Source: Thermopetrobacter sp. TC1 (GTDB taxonomy: Bacteria; Pseudomonadota; Alphaproteobacteria; Rhizobiales; Aestuariivirgaceae). From it: DNA of 64,000 nt. The position numbers were made by a program, and so were the translations under genes. Location of the stretch: positions 1-64,000 of the forward strand of contig NZ_JQKX01000021.1 in NCBI RefSeq assembly GCF_000746275.1, read 5' to 3'. Below the pieces are notes generated by a model. That model was not told where the DNA came from. It did not search any database and was given only the letters and a program-made list of their open reading frames with translations. Shown here piece after piece: positions 1 to 8,727 of this stretch (position 1 is its first letter; the number at the start of each line of letters is the position of its first letter).

Positions 1-90
1 CGACCTGCGAACGGGCAAAACGCGCTCTTGAGGGCGACGGACGCCGCTCCTGTGGTGACTTTTTGCGCCTCCCTTCGAGTTTGCAAGGAC

Positions 91-121
91 ACGCCAATGG
101 CGAAGTCTTCGCCATTGGCGT
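91..121. repeat. Perfect 15-bp palindrome
   Basis: Arms 91-105 and 107-121 are exact reverse complements around a single T at 106 (core half-site CGCCAATGGCGAAG). Either strand would fold into a strong hairpin. There is no T-tract on either side, so it is not an obvious terminator. It could be a REP-like unit or a protein-binding palindrome. Confidence 0.75.
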
Positions 122-135
122 CTCTCAAAGCATTC

Positions 136-220
136 TTTCACAGGCCCTTGCCTGTCAAGGACGGCCCTAAAGGGCCGCCGCGCAAGCGGTTTCATCCTTG
201 ACAGGCAAGGCCCTGTGAAA
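136..220. repeat. 25-bp inverted repeat with a nested hairpin in its loop
   Basis: The left arm 136-160 and right arm 196-220 (CCTTGACAGGCAAGG...) are reverse complements with one mismatch in 25. The 35-bp loop holds a second perfect hairpin, CGGCCCT-AA-AGGGCCG, at 162-177. The result is a cruciform with an inner stem. No reading frame or transposase is linked to it. Confidence 0.7.
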
Positions 221-295
221 CACCCCCCTCTCGCTCTCCATCACCGGTCCACCCCGACCTTGAACCCACCCCGCCTTTGCGCCCTATAATGTGTC

Positions 296-340
296 AACCA
301 TGTCTCCGAACAGGCGTAAACCATGTCCCCGGGCTGAACA
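296..340. repeat. Two imperfect direct repeats, possible IS-end remnant
   Basis: AACCATGTCTCCGAACA at 296-312 is followed by a related AACCATGTCCCC...TGAACA at 319-340. Tandem copies of this kind resemble the subterminal repeats of some insertion sequences, but that is recollection rather than a match made here. No transposase frame lies nearby. Confidence 0.3.
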
Positions 341-510
341 CCTTGTCCCGGCAATCCAGGGCCAAGGATAAGGTGTTTTTGGTGGGCGATGGCGCCCGCC
401 AGCAGGCTTGATCTGAACCGTATGCTTTTTGAAAGGAAGTTCCTCTCTGAGGATAGAGCCCGGTAGAACCGTTCTTGACTGCCATCACCGCATGTGTAAA
501 CCGCCCCTGG

Positions 511-533
511 ATACCCGGGACAAGCCCGGGTAT
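511..533. repeat. 9-bp-stem palindrome
   Basis: ATACCCGGG (511-519) and CCCGGGTAT (525-533) form a perfect stem with a 5-nt loop. On the - strand it reads as the GLVPGIQ-type peptide often mis-annotated in alphaproteobacteria, which marks it as a dispersed palindrome and not a gene. Confidence 0.6.
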
Positions 534-689
534 GACGTAAGTAATTGACACTCAATACAAAAATAACAACCGCCCAAGTTTGGGCAAGGGGGAAAAAATG
601 CCTAGATAAAGGCATCTGCGTAGCATGTTAACAATCACGCTCTTCGTAGCGAAAATCATTCGCAACACACAAAGCAATTTAATTGGACA

Positions 690-770
690 TCATTAGGCTT
701 TCGCCAGGATCTCGTGCCACAGACGCATGAGTCCGTTGCACGAGATACCGGCTGCTCTACGGTATGACGA
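690..770 (-). repeat. Decayed copy of family 1 repeat (copy A)
   Basis: The stretch aligns by eye with the 135-bp element inside hpnE, in the same orientation: a GGCTTTCGCC hairpin arm, then ACGCATGA, then GAGATACCGGC...GGTATGACG at 743-768. The terminal inverted repeats and any target duplication are no longer recognisable, so this is an old copy. It lies just downstream of the pstS stop. Confidence 0.55.
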
Positions 771-804
771 AATGGGCCGGAATGGCGGGACAATGTTCAG
801 GCGC

Positions 805-1857
805 TCATTGCGCAGGCCACACCGGGTTACCGGATGTGTCCTTGATCTCGCTGGCCCATTTCTCTTCCACCATCTTCACCACATTCTCCGGCATGGGCAC
901 GTAATGCAGCTTCAGCGCCATCTCGCTGCCGTTCTTGAAGGCCCAGTCGAAGAATTTCAGCACCGCCTTCGTGCGCTCCGGCTTCTCCGCCACCTTGTGC
1001 ACGAGGATGAAGGAAGCGCCCGTAATCGGCCAGCTTTTCTCGCCCGGCTGATCGGTGAGGATCAGATAATAGCCTTCCGCCCTGGCCCAGTCGGCATTGG
1101 CGGCTGCGGCCTGAAAGGTCTCGGCAGTGGGCGCCACGTACTTGCCGTCATGGTTTTCCAGCAGCACCGTGGTCAGCTTGTTCTGCAGGGCATAGGCGAA
1201 TTCCACATAGCCGATGCCGCCGGGAATGCGTTTCACGTAAGAGGCCACGCCCTCGTTACCCTTGCCGCCAATGCCCGTGGGCCAGGAGACGGCCTTGCCG
1301 AAGCCCACCTTCTCCTTCCACACGGGGCTGATCTTGGCGAGATAATTGGTGAAGATGAAGGTGGTGCCGGAGCCGTCCGAGCGGTGCACGACCGTGATCT
1401 TGCGCGAAGGCAGCTTCAGCCCCGGGTTGAGCGCGGCGATCTTCGGATCGTTCCATGTGCGGATGGTGCCGAGATAGATACCAGCGAGCACCTCGCGTGA
1501 AAGCTTGAGCTGGCCGGATTTCAGCCCGCGGATGTTCACCACCGGCACCACGCCTCCCATGATCTGCGGCCACTGAAAGAGCCCGTGTTTCTTCAGTTCT
1601 TCAGGCTTCAGCGGCGCATCCGACGCCCCGAAATCCACCGTCTTTGCCTTGATCTGCTTCACGCCGCCGCCGGAGCCGATGGACTGATAGTTGAGCTTAA
1701 TCCCGGTGGCCTTGTAATAGGCCTCGGCCCATTTGGCATAGACGGGATAGGGAAAGGTGGCGCCCGCACCATTGATGGTCTTCACCTCGGCATGGGCCAG
1801 GCCAGCAAGCGTGCTCATGGCCAGACCGGCCAGCGCGGCAGTGAACAGACGTCTCAT
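805..1857 (-). CDS. pstS: Phosphate ABC transporter substrate-binding protein PstS
   Basis: Periplasmic protein that captures orthophosphate for the PstCAB importer. The 350-residue product starts with a Sec signal peptide (about residues 1-23, ending GLAHA) followed by the mature start EVKTINGAGATFPYP, the typical PstS opening. The phosphate-site motifs IGSGGG and HRSDGSGTTF are both present. The frame is open further upstream, but the ATG at 1857 is chosen because GGGAG lies about 10 nt before it and the signal peptide begins there. No pstC, pstA, pstB or phoU gene is in the window, so the permease is encoded elsewhere or the protein acts alone. Its neighbour is another solitary binding protein on the same strand. 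The family call is secure. Confidence 0.93.
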   Translation of the reverse strand: MRRLFTAALAGLAMSTLAGLAHAEVKTINGAGATFPYPVYAKWAEAYYKATGIKLNYQSIGSGGGVKQIKAKTVDFGASDAPLKPEELKKHGLFQWPQIMGGVVPVVNIRGLKSGQLKLSREVLAGIYLGTIRTWNDPKIAALNPGLKLPSRKITVVHRSDGSGTTFIFTNYLAKISPVWKEKVGFGKAVSWPTGIGGKGNEGVASYVKRIPGGIGYVEFAYALQNKLTTVLLENHDGKYVAPTAETFQAAAANADWARAEGYYLILTDQPGEKSWPITGASFILVHKVAEKPERTKAVLKFFDWAFKNGSEMALKLHYVPMPENVVKMVEEKWASEIKDTSGNPVWPAQ

Positions 1858-2066
1858 GAGAATGCGTCTCCCTGTCGTTGCCCTCTGCTTGAAAGAGCCC
1901 TTGGCGCATGCATTACAGGAAAGGACACGCTCTGGAAAGGCCCCCTCGCCTTCACCGGGCGCAGATTGTATCCGCAGGCTTTCTTGCCACACCCGCCGAT
2001 GCTTCCCTCGCCGGGAAGAGCAGGCAGGGGATCTCCCCTGCCCTCACCGAACGTGACGGGGTGTGT

Positions 2067-3170
2067 TTAGGCCGCCTGAATGCGCGTCCAGGCCTCCTGG
2101 ATGCGGCGGGCGTGTTCTTCGCCGAGATACTTGCTCTCCTCCAGCCGCTGCATCACCTCTGGCGGCGGGAAGATGGCGGGGTTGGAGAGATAGTCCTTGC
2201 CGCCCTCCATGGTGCGGATCACCTCCTTCGCCGTGGCGACCGGCGTGGCATACTGGATGAACAGGGCGTTCTGCGCGGCGATTTTCGGATCGCAGAGGAA
2301 ATTGATGAAGGCGTGGGCATTCTCGGGATGCGGCGCGCCTTTGGGTATGCACAGGCAATCCTGCCAGATGATGGCGCCTTCCTTCGGCACCACATAGGCG
2401 ATGTCGTCATCCTCCTCCATGACCTGAAGGACATCGCCATTCCACTCCTGCACCAGGTCCACTTCGCCGGACGCCAGAAGGTCCTGACCATTGTCGGGGG
2501 CGAAGGTCTTGATGTTCTTCTTGTTGCGGATGATGAGCCTGGCCGCTTCCTCGATATGGGCGTGATCGGTGTCGTTGAAGGAATAGCCCAGATATTTGAG
2601 CGCCAGACCGATCACCGTGCCCGGCTCGGAAAGCAGGGCGATGCGCCCGGCATAAGTATCGGAATCATAAAGATATTTCCAGCTGTCCGGCACGCCCTTC
2701 ACCTTCGATTTGCGATAGCCGATGCCCACCGTGCCCCACATGTAGGTGACGGAATACTTCCGGCCCGGATCGAAGGCGGCGTCCTTGAAGCGCTCCTCGA
2801 AATGGCGGAAGTTGGGGATCTTGCCGTGATCAAGCGGCATGAGCATGCCGGCCTTGATCATGCGCTCAACATAGTCGTTGGAAGGCACGATCACGTCATA
2901 ACCGGGATTGCCGCCCTTGAGCTTGGCCATGAGCTCATCGTTGTCGGCGAACAGGTCCATCTTGACGACGATCCCGGTTTTCCTGCGGAAATCGTCCAAC
3001 GTCGTCTCGCCGATGTAGGTGTCCCAGTTGAAGAAGTTGAGCTTCTTTTCCTCTTCCGCCTGCGCCCCTTGTGGCAAAAAGCGCAAGGCGGCGGCCAGCC
3101 CGCCCGTCAGCGCAAGAAAGCGGCGGCGGGAAACGGCGGCATGAAACGGACGACTGCGGCGTGCACGCAT
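2067..3170 (-). CDS. Polyamine ABC transporter substrate-binding protein (PotD/PotF-like)
   Basis: Probable periplasmic binding protein for spermidine or putrescine. The 367-residue product carries a twin-arginine signal (SRRRFLA at residues 14-20) and then a hydrophobic stretch, so Tat export is expected. The mature part begins LNFFNWDTYIGE, the hallmark PotD/PotF start, and continues with VIVPSNDYVERM and a late WQDCLCIPKGAPH. Start 3170 was chosen because GGGGAGA precedes the ATG and the signal peptide begins there; an open frame extends further upstream to 3632. No permease or ATPase gene is adjacent, which is unusual for the family. Polyamine specificity is inferred from the overall family, not from checked ligand residues. 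Confidence 0.85.
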   Translation of the reverse strand: MRARRSRPFHAAVSRRRFLALTGGLAAALRFLPQGAQAEEEKKLNFFNWDTYIGETTLDDFRRKTGIVVKMDLFADNDELMAKLKGGNPGYDVIVPSNDYVERMIKAGMLMPLDHGKIPNFRHFEERFKDAAFDPGRKYSVTYMWGTVGIGYRKSKVKGVPDSWKYLYDSDTYAGRIALLSEPGTVIGLALKYLGYSFNDTDHAHIEEAARLIIRNKKNIKTFAPDNGQDLLASGEVDLVQEWNGDVLQVMEEDDDIAYVVPKEGAIIWQDCLCIPKGAPHPENAHAFINFLCDPKIAAQNALFIQYATPVATAKEVIRTMEGGKDYLSNPAIFPPPEVMQRLEESKYLGEEHARRIQEAWTRIQAA

Positions 3171-3417
3171 CGGCTCGATCTCCCCTATTTGCCCCGGAAC
3201 ACGAGATGGCGCCGCCCTTATGCGCCAAAGCCCGCCCCTTCGCAAGTCTTCCTCGCCAGTGCTGGCAGAGGCAGGCGGCTGTTGGCGAATTGGGCGATGG
3301 ATAAATTCACCGGCTCGCCCGGAACCAAATTTCAACCCTTCTCTGGCACCATGACGGCAAAAAACGGCACGCTGCCGAAAAACGGTCAGCGGCGAGACGG
3401 ACTTAAAATCAGACGGA

Positions 3418-4341
3418 GTGCGTGTGGTGAACGAGGCGTGCAAGGAGGCGCAGCCGCAGGATGCGAGCCTGCGTGAGTTTTCGCTCATGGACCTGGAACA
3501 GGCATATGGCGCCGCTGAGGGGCCGGAAGCCGCCGGCGCGGAGGCCGAGGCGGCCTGGAACCGCCTGCGGCGCGAGGCCCTGGCCTTTCGCTCCGGCCTG
3601 ATGGCCGAGGGACGGGCAGAGCTGGATGCCATCTATGGTCATCATCCCCACCACGCCTATGACCTTTTCTGGCCGCAGAAGGATGCGGGCCGGGCGGTGG
3701 CCCTGTTCATTCACGGCGGCTTCTGGCAGCGCCAAGCCCGCGAGACCTTCAGCCACATGGCCGCCGGCCTGCTTGCTCACGGCGTGCCCGTGGCCGTGAT
3801 CGGCATGCGCAGCTGCCCGGAAGCGGATCTTAACGCCCTGATCGGCGATGTGCGGCAGATGGCCGCGCATCTCTTCCGGCGTCTGGCGCGGCCTTTGGTG
3901 GCCATCGGCCATGGCTCCGGTGCCCATCTCGCCGCCTGCCTTGTCGCCACCGACTGGAAGGCGCGCGGCTTCGGCACGGAGGTGGTCAGCGCCGGCATGG
4001 GCATTTCCGGCATCTATGATCTGCGGCCCCTGCTTGGCACCTCCCTGAAGGAGAGGCTGAAGCTCGATACCCTCACCTGCCATGCCGCTTCGCCGCTTCT
4101 GTGGCCGGTTGTCGAATCCCGGCGCTTTCTTGTCTGTGTCGGGGGGCGCGAAGCGGAGGCCTGGCGCCGGCAGAGCCTGTCACTGGCCGAGGCCTGGCAG
4201 GCCTGTGGGGTGAATATTGCGCATGCCGTCATTGATGATGCCGATCACTTGAGCATTCTCGACGGCCTTGCCGAACCCGCCGGCATCTTGACCCGCGCGG
4301 CCGAACGGCTATGCACTGAAACGGACCGGGCGGCACACTGA
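3418..4341 (+). CDS. Alpha/beta hydrolase, kynurenine formamidase-like
   Basis: Member of the arylformamidase branch of the alpha/beta hydrolases; the natural substrate is unknown. The oxyanion-hole motif HGGFW is at residues 99-103, the nucleophile elbow GHGSGAH has Ser167, and the catalytic His is probably H277 in DADHL. A family-typical CVGGREAEAW segment precedes it and likely supplies the acidic residue. The triad therefore looks complete. Start is uncertain: GTG at 3418 follows GGAG closely, but an ATG at 3487 (MDLEQAYG) is also plausible. It lies 96 bp upstream of hpnC on the same strand and may be the first gene of the hopanoid operon, although no tryptophan-catabolism gene is near. 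Confidence 0.75.
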   Translation: MRVVNEACKEAQPQDASLREFSLMDLEQAYGAAEGPEAAGAEAEAAWNRLRREALAFRSGLMAEGRAELDAIYGHHPHHAYDLFWPQKDAGRAVALFIHGGFWQRQARETFSHMAAGLLAHGVPVAVIGMRSCPEADLNALIGDVRQMAAHLFRRLARPLVAIGHGSGAHLAACLVATDWKARGFGTEVVSAGMGISGIYDLRPLLGTSLKERLKLDTLTCHAASPLLWPVVESRRFLVCVGGREAEAWRRQSLSLAEAWQACGVNIAHAVIDDADHLSILDGLAEPAGILTRAAERLCTETDRAAH

Positions 4342-4437
4342 GAAAGCGCGGCGCCTTTCCTTGGGCCTTGTGTTTTCCCATAAACCCGCCCGCACTGTTG
4401 AAAACCGTGTCAACCGATCAGGCCGGGCGAGAAGCCA

Positions 4438-5331
4438 ATGACCACTCCCGGGAACAGGCCCGCACCCCAAAGGCAGGCCCCTGCGCACAGCCCTGTGCTT
4501 GCGCCCTCGGGCAAGTCGGAGAAGACGGAGAATTTTCCCGTCGGTTCATGGCTGATCGCGGCCGATCTGCGCCCGCATGTGGCGGCCTATTATGCCTGGG
4601 CCCGCGCCATTGACGACATTGCCGACGATCCCCGCCTCAATGCCAACGAGAAGCTCAAGCGCCTTGATCTGCTCGAGCTTGCGCTGGCCGGGGCCATGGG
4701 GCGGGACAATCCGGAGCTTTCCGTGGCCTGGCGCCTGCGCGACAGCCTGTTGTCCACCGGCGTGCCCTTTTCCACCGCCACCGACCTGCTCATTGCCTTT
4801 CGCCGCGATGTCACCCAGAACCGGTATGACACCTGGGATGACCTGATGGACTATTGCCGCTATTCGGCCGCGCCGGTGGGGCGGTTTTTGCTGCATCTGC
4901 ATGGTGAAACGGATGAGGCCGCCTTTGCCGCGTCCGATGCCTTGTGCACCGCGCTGCAGGTGATCAATCATCTGCAGGACTGCGGCGAGGACTATCGCGC
5001 GCTAGATCGCATCTACCTGCCCCGCGCGTGGATGACGGAAGAAGGTGCGGCGGAAGAGATGCTGAAGGCACAGGCCCTTTCGCCGCCGCTGCGCGCGGTT
5101 GTCAACCGCTGCCTTGAAGGCACGCGGGCCCTGATGGAAACGGCGCGGCTGCTGCCGGCGCGTCTGCATTCCAGACGCCTGGCGCTTGAATCGGCGGTGA
5201 TTGTTGAAATCGCCGATGCCCTCATTGAGGCGCTGGCGCGGCGCGATCCGCTGACGGAGCGGGTGCGGCTTTCCCGCCTCGATTATGTGAAATGCGCCTT
5301 GAAGGGCCTTTTGCGGGGGATGAAGGCATGA
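4438..5331 (+). CDS. hpnC: Hydroxysqualene synthase HpnC
   Basis: Cytosolic or peripheral trans-isoprenyl diphosphate synthase-fold enzyme. In the established HpnCDE route it turns presqualene diphosphate into hydroxysqualene. The 297-residue product has the first aspartate motif DDIADD at residues 59-64 and the second as NHLQD at 177-181. The FPVGSWL segment just after a Pro/Ala-rich leader is typical of HpnC. Its stop overlaps the hpnB start by ATGA, so the two are translationally coupled. It shares the fold with HpnD, encoded at 8728; HpnC was assigned here because of the NHLQDCGEDY form of the second motif and its position before hpnB. Confidence 0.92.
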   Translation: MTTPGNRPAPQRQAPAHSPVLAPSGKSEKTENFPVGSWLIAADLRPHVAAYYAWARAIDDIADDPRLNANEKLKRLDLLELALAGAMGRDNPELSVAWRLRDSLLSTGVPFSTATDLLIAFRRDVTQNRYDTWDDLMDYCRYSAAPVGRFLLHLHGETDEAAFAASDALCTALQVINHLQDCGEDYRALDRIYLPRAWMTEEGAAEEMLKAQALSPPLRAVVNRCLEGTRALMETARLLPARLHSRRLALESAVIVEIADALIEALARRDPLTERVRLSRLDYVKCALKGLLRGMKA

Positions 5332-6491
5332 GTGCTGTTGCCCTGCTCGGAACGGTGCTGCTGATTGTGTGGATCGTGCTCGTGTTCTTCTGGCATGGCT
5401 TCTGGCGCATGGATGTGCGCCTGCCTGCCGCCGGCATGATCCCCTTGCGCGGCGGGCGCTGGCCTTCGGTGGTGGTGCTCGTGCCGGCCCGCAATGAGGA
5501 GGAGACGCTGAAAGTCGCCCTCACCTCGCTGCTGGCGCAGGATTATCCGGGCGATTTTCACGTGATCGTCATCAATGACAATTCCACGGATGCTACCGCT
5601 GAGATCGCCCGCGAGATGGCGGCAACTTCCCACGAACGCCTCACCGCCATCGATGCGCCGCCGCGCCCTGCCGGATGGATGGGCAAGATGGCCGCCCTGC
5701 AGGCGGGATATGAGCATGTGCAGGCCGATCCCCGCCTGTCACAGGCGCGTTATGTGTGGCTGACCGATGCCGACATCCGGCATGATGCCGATGCCTTGCG
5801 CCGGCTGGTGCATCTGGCGGAAGGAGAGCGGCGTGATCTCGTCTCGGCGCTGGTGCGGCTGCATTGCGAAAGCGTGTGGGAAAAACTGCTCATCCCGCCC
5901 TTTGTCTATTTCTTCTTCCTGCTCTATCCGCCCCGGGCCGTGATGCGGCCGGATCGCTATGCCGCGGGGGCCGCCGGCGGATGCCTGCTTCTGCGCAAGG
6001 AGGTGCTTGAGGATATCGGCGCCTTTGCCGCGGTGCATGATGCGGTGATTGATGACTGTGCCATTGCGCGGAAGGTGAAGGACAGGGGCTACAGGCTGTG
6101 GCTGGGGCTGACGGAAGTGTCCCGCTCCCTGCGCGCCTATCCCGATCTTGCCGATCTTTGGCGCATGATCGCCCGCTCGGCCTATGCGCAGCTTGCCTAT
6201 TCGCCTCTGCTGCTGCTTCTGTCGCTTGCGGGACTCCTTTTTGCCTTCGTCTTGCCGGCGCTTTATGCGCTGGGCTTCATCTTCGGCGATGCGGCGGCGC
6301 ATTTCACCGGGCTTGTCGCCTTCGGCCTGATGACGGCGAGCATGCTGCCCGTGATCCGCTTTTATGATCTGGCCCGTTTCTGGAGCCTCACACTGCCGGT
6401 GGCGGCAGTGCTCTATGGCGTGATCACGCTCTCTTCGGCCCTCGATCATCACCGCGGCAAGGGAATCAGCTGGCGGGATTCGCCGTCCTGA
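5328..6491 (+). CDS. hpnB: Hopanoid-associated glycosyltransferase HpnB
   Basis: Family 2 glycosyltransferase of the HpnB type; its acceptor in hopanoid biosynthesis is not established. The 387-residue product has an N-terminal membrane segment (about residues 2-23), then VVVLVPARNEEET, the nucleotide-sugar fold, DAD at residues 147-149 as the metal site, and a cluster of hydrophobic helices in the last 120 residues. It starts at 5328, overlapping the hpnC stop (ATGA), with GGGGGATGAAGG upstream. The usual hpn order places hpnB before hpnC; here it follows it. A 297-bp gap with no gene separates it from dxs; that gap shows a small GCGC...GCGC hairpin near 6571-6585 but no clear terminator. 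Confidence 0.9.
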   Translation: MSAVALLGTVLLIVWIVLVFFWHGFWRMDVRLPAAGMIPLRGGRWPSVVVLVPARNEEETLKVALTSLLAQDYPGDFHVIVINDNSTDATAEIAREMAATSHERLTAIDAPPRPAGWMGKMAALQAGYEHVQADPRLSQARYVWLTDADIRHDADALRRLVHLAEGERRDLVSALVRLHCESVWEKLLIPPFVYFFFLLYPPRAVMRPDRYAAGAAGGCLLLRKEVLEDIGAFAAVHDAVIDDCAIARKVKDRGYRLWLGLTEVSRSLRAYPDLADLWRMIARSAYAQLAYSPLLLLLSLAGLLFAFVLPALYALGFIFGDAAAHFTGLVAFGLMTASMLPVIRFYDLARFWSLTLPVAAVLYGVITLSSALDHHRGKGISWRDSPS

Positions 6492-6788
6492 ACAGGCCTA
6501 AAAGGGCCAGGCAGCCTTCCTCTTTCCGGCAGGGAATTTTGGCCCACTGGACAGCGAAGCTTCCCTTCACGCGCAAAAATTGCGCACAAATTCCGCAATT
6601 CTCATGAAATGCGCTTTTCCGGCATTGCAAAAATCCCTTTGCCGCCATATTCCCATGAAAGGAGACAGGGCGAAGGAGGAACGGCGTCTTCCTGCAGCCG
6701 GGCAGCCTCGCAATCAGGCAAGAGCGATGTCCGCCCGGAGATGAATACGCGTCATGTTCCGTGAGCGGATCGACATGCTGAAGGCTTG

Positions 6789-8723
6789 ATGAGCGACATG
6801 ACACACGAAACGCCACTCCTTGACACCATCCGCACGCCGGAGGACCTGCGCGCCCTGCCCCGGGAGAAGCTGCCGCAACTGGCCGAGGAGCTGCGGGCCG
6901 AGCTCATTGATGCCGCCTCCATCACCGGCGGGCATTTCGGCGCCGGCCTTGGCGTGGTGGAGCTCACGGTTGCCCTGCATTACGTCTTTCAGACGCCGAA
7001 GGACCGCCTGATCTGGGATGTGTCCCATCAGGCCTACCCCCACAAGATTCTCACCGGCCGGCGTGACCGCATCCGCACCATCCGCCAGAAGGGCGGCCTG
7101 CACGGCTTCACCAACAGGCAGGAAAGCCCCTATGACCCCTTCGGCGCCGGCCATTCCTCCACCTCCATTTCCGCCGCGCTCGGCATGGCCACCGCGCGCG
7201 ATCTCGCAGGCGGCGACAACAACGTCATTGCCGTGATCGGTGACGGCTCCATGAGCGCCGGCCTTGCCTATGAGGCCATGAACCACGCCGGGGCCACGGA
7301 CACCCGCCTCATCGTTGTGCTCAATGACAACGGCATGTCCATCGCGCCCGCCGTGGGGGCGCTGACCAACTATCTCTCCTGGCTGGTCTCTTCGCGGCCG
7401 TTTCTCACCTTGCGCGACCTGGCCAAGCAGATCGCCAGCCGCTTTCCCCGTCAGCTCAGGGAGGCCGCCGCCCGCGCCGATGAATATGCCCGCGGCATCG
7501 TGCTGGGCGGCACGCTGTTTGAAGAACTGGGGTTTTATTATGTGGGCCCCATCGACGGGCATGACCTGAACACGCTGGTGCCCATTCTCGAGAACGTGCG
7601 CGATGCCAAGGAGCTGGGCCCGGTGCTTGTGCATGTGGTGACCGAGAAGGGCAAGGGCCATCCCTTCCGCAAGGATCATCCCGAGAAATATCACGCGGTG
7701 GCGCCCTTTGATCCCAAGACCGGCGAGATGAAGGTCTCCCGGCCCAATGCGCCCACCTATACCGAAGTCTTCGCCCGCGCGCTCATTGCGGAGGCGGAGC
7801 GGGACGAGCGCATCGTCGCCATCACCGCGGCCATGCCCTCCGGCACGGGGCTGGACAAGTTCGCCGAGCGTTTTCCGGAGCGGATGTTCGACGTTGGCAT
7901 TGCCGAGCAGCATGCGGTCACCTTTGCAGCCGGCCTCGCCGCGGAGGGCTACAAGCCCTTCCCTGCCATCTACTCCACCTTCCTGCAGCGCGGCTATGAC
8001 CAGGTGGTGCATGACGTGGCCCTGCAGAACCTGCCGGTGCGTTTCGCCATCGACCGGGCGGGCCTGGTGGGCAATGACGGCGCCACCCATGCCGGCAGTT
8101 TCGACATCACCTATCTCACCTGCCTGCCCAACATGGTGGTCATGGCCGCCGCTGACGAGGCGGAGCTGATGCACATGGTCGCCACCGCCGCGGCCTATGA
8201 GGACGGGCCCATTGCCTTTCGCTATCCGCGCGGACCGGGCGTGGGCGTGGATCTGCCCGAGCGCGGCGAGATCCTGCCCATCGGCCGCGGCCGCATCCTG
8301 CAGGAAGGCGAACGGGTGGCCATCCTCTCGCTGGGAACGCGCCTGCAGGAGGCCTTGCGCGCCGCCCGCATCCTGCGCGAGGCGCATGGCATTTCCGTCA
8401 CCGTGGCCGATGCCCGCTTCGCCAAGCCCATGGACGTGGCCCTGATCGAGCGGCTGGCCAAGGAGCATGAGGTGCTCATCACCATTGAGGAAGGGGCCAT
8501 GGGCGGTTTTGGCGCCCATGTTCTGGAGCATCTTGCCCGGCGCGACATGCTGGCGCATGTCAAGGTGCGGCCGATGACCCTGCCGGACCGGTTCCTGCCC
8601 CATGCCTCCATGGCCGAGCAATATGAGGAAGCCGGCCTGACCGCGCCGCACATCGTGCATGAGGCCCTTTCCGCCCTGGGGCTCGCCGAAACCAACGTCG
8701 TGCCCCTCACCGGCAAGAGGTGA
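6789..8723 (+). CDS. dxs: 1-deoxy-D-xylulose-5-phosphate synthase
   Basis: Thiamine-diphosphate enzyme that condenses pyruvate and glyceraldehyde 3-phosphate, the first and rate-setting step of the MEP isoprenoid route. The 644-residue product shows [16 protein letters not shown] near the N-terminus, the ThDP motif GDGSMSAG from residue 151, and [17 protein letters not shown] with the catalytic Glu at about 373, followed by the C-terminal transketolase domain. Length is normal for DXS. The ATG at 6789 follows GAAGG; a TTG one codon earlier is rejected. It sits between hpnB and hpnD, 4 bp before hpnD, so it is probably cotranscribed with hopanoid genes. Whether a second dxs exists elsewhere cannot be seen. 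Confidence 0.96.
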   Translation: MSDMTHETPLLDTIRTPEDLRALPREKLPQLAEELRAELIDAASITGGHFGAGLGVVELTVALHYVFQTPKDRLIWDVSHQAYPHKILTGRRDRIRTIRQKGGLHGFTNRQESPYDPFGAGHSSTSISAALGMATARDLAGGDNNVIAVIGDGSMSAGLAYEAMNHAGATDTRLIVVLNDNGMSIAPAVGALTNYLSWLVSSRPFLTLRDLAKQIASRFPRQLREAAARADEYARGIVLGGTLFEELGFYYVGPIDGHDLNTLVPILENVRDAKELGPVLVHVVTEKGKGHPFRKDHPEKYHAVAPFDPKTGEMKVSRPNAPTYTEVFARALIAEAERDERIVAITAAMPSGTGLDKFAERFPERMFDVGIAEQHAVTFAAGLAAEGYKPFPAIYSTFLQRGYDQVVHDVALQNLPVRFAIDRAGLVGNDGATHAGSFDITYLTCLPNMVVMAAADEAELMHMVATAAAYEDGPIAFRYPRGPGVGVDLPERGEILPIGRGRILQEGERVAILSLGTRLQEALRAARILREAHGISVTVADARFAKPMDVALIERLAKEHEVLITIEEGAMGGFGAHVLEHLARRDMLAHVKVRPMTLPDRFLPHASMAEQYEEAGLTAPHIVHEALSALGLAETNVVPLTGKR

Positions 8724-8727
8724 CGCC

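Larger units (their letters stand above)
1..804. other. Non-coding, palindrome-rich region at the left edge
   Basis: No convincing gene is visible in this stretch. The open frames here, including one at 241-615, are low-complexity translations of palindromes and match no family I recognise. What it does hold is listed separately: a perfect palindrome at 91-121, a nested inverted repeat at 136-220, two imperfect direct repeats at 296-340, a hairpin at 511-533 and a decayed copy of the family 1 repeat at 690-770. The concentration suggests a landing area for small mobile sequences downstream of pstS. Confidence 0.6.

Noticed and set aside
294-551. Small protein starting MSITYVIPGLVPGIQG
   Set aside because: This peptide is the translation of a common alphaproteobacterial palindrome, not a gene.
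1908-3476. Long + strand open frame opposite the PotD-like gene (522 codons)
   Set aside because: It is the antisense shadow of a GC-rich coding region; the - strand encodes a clear binding protein and this frame has no recognisable domain.
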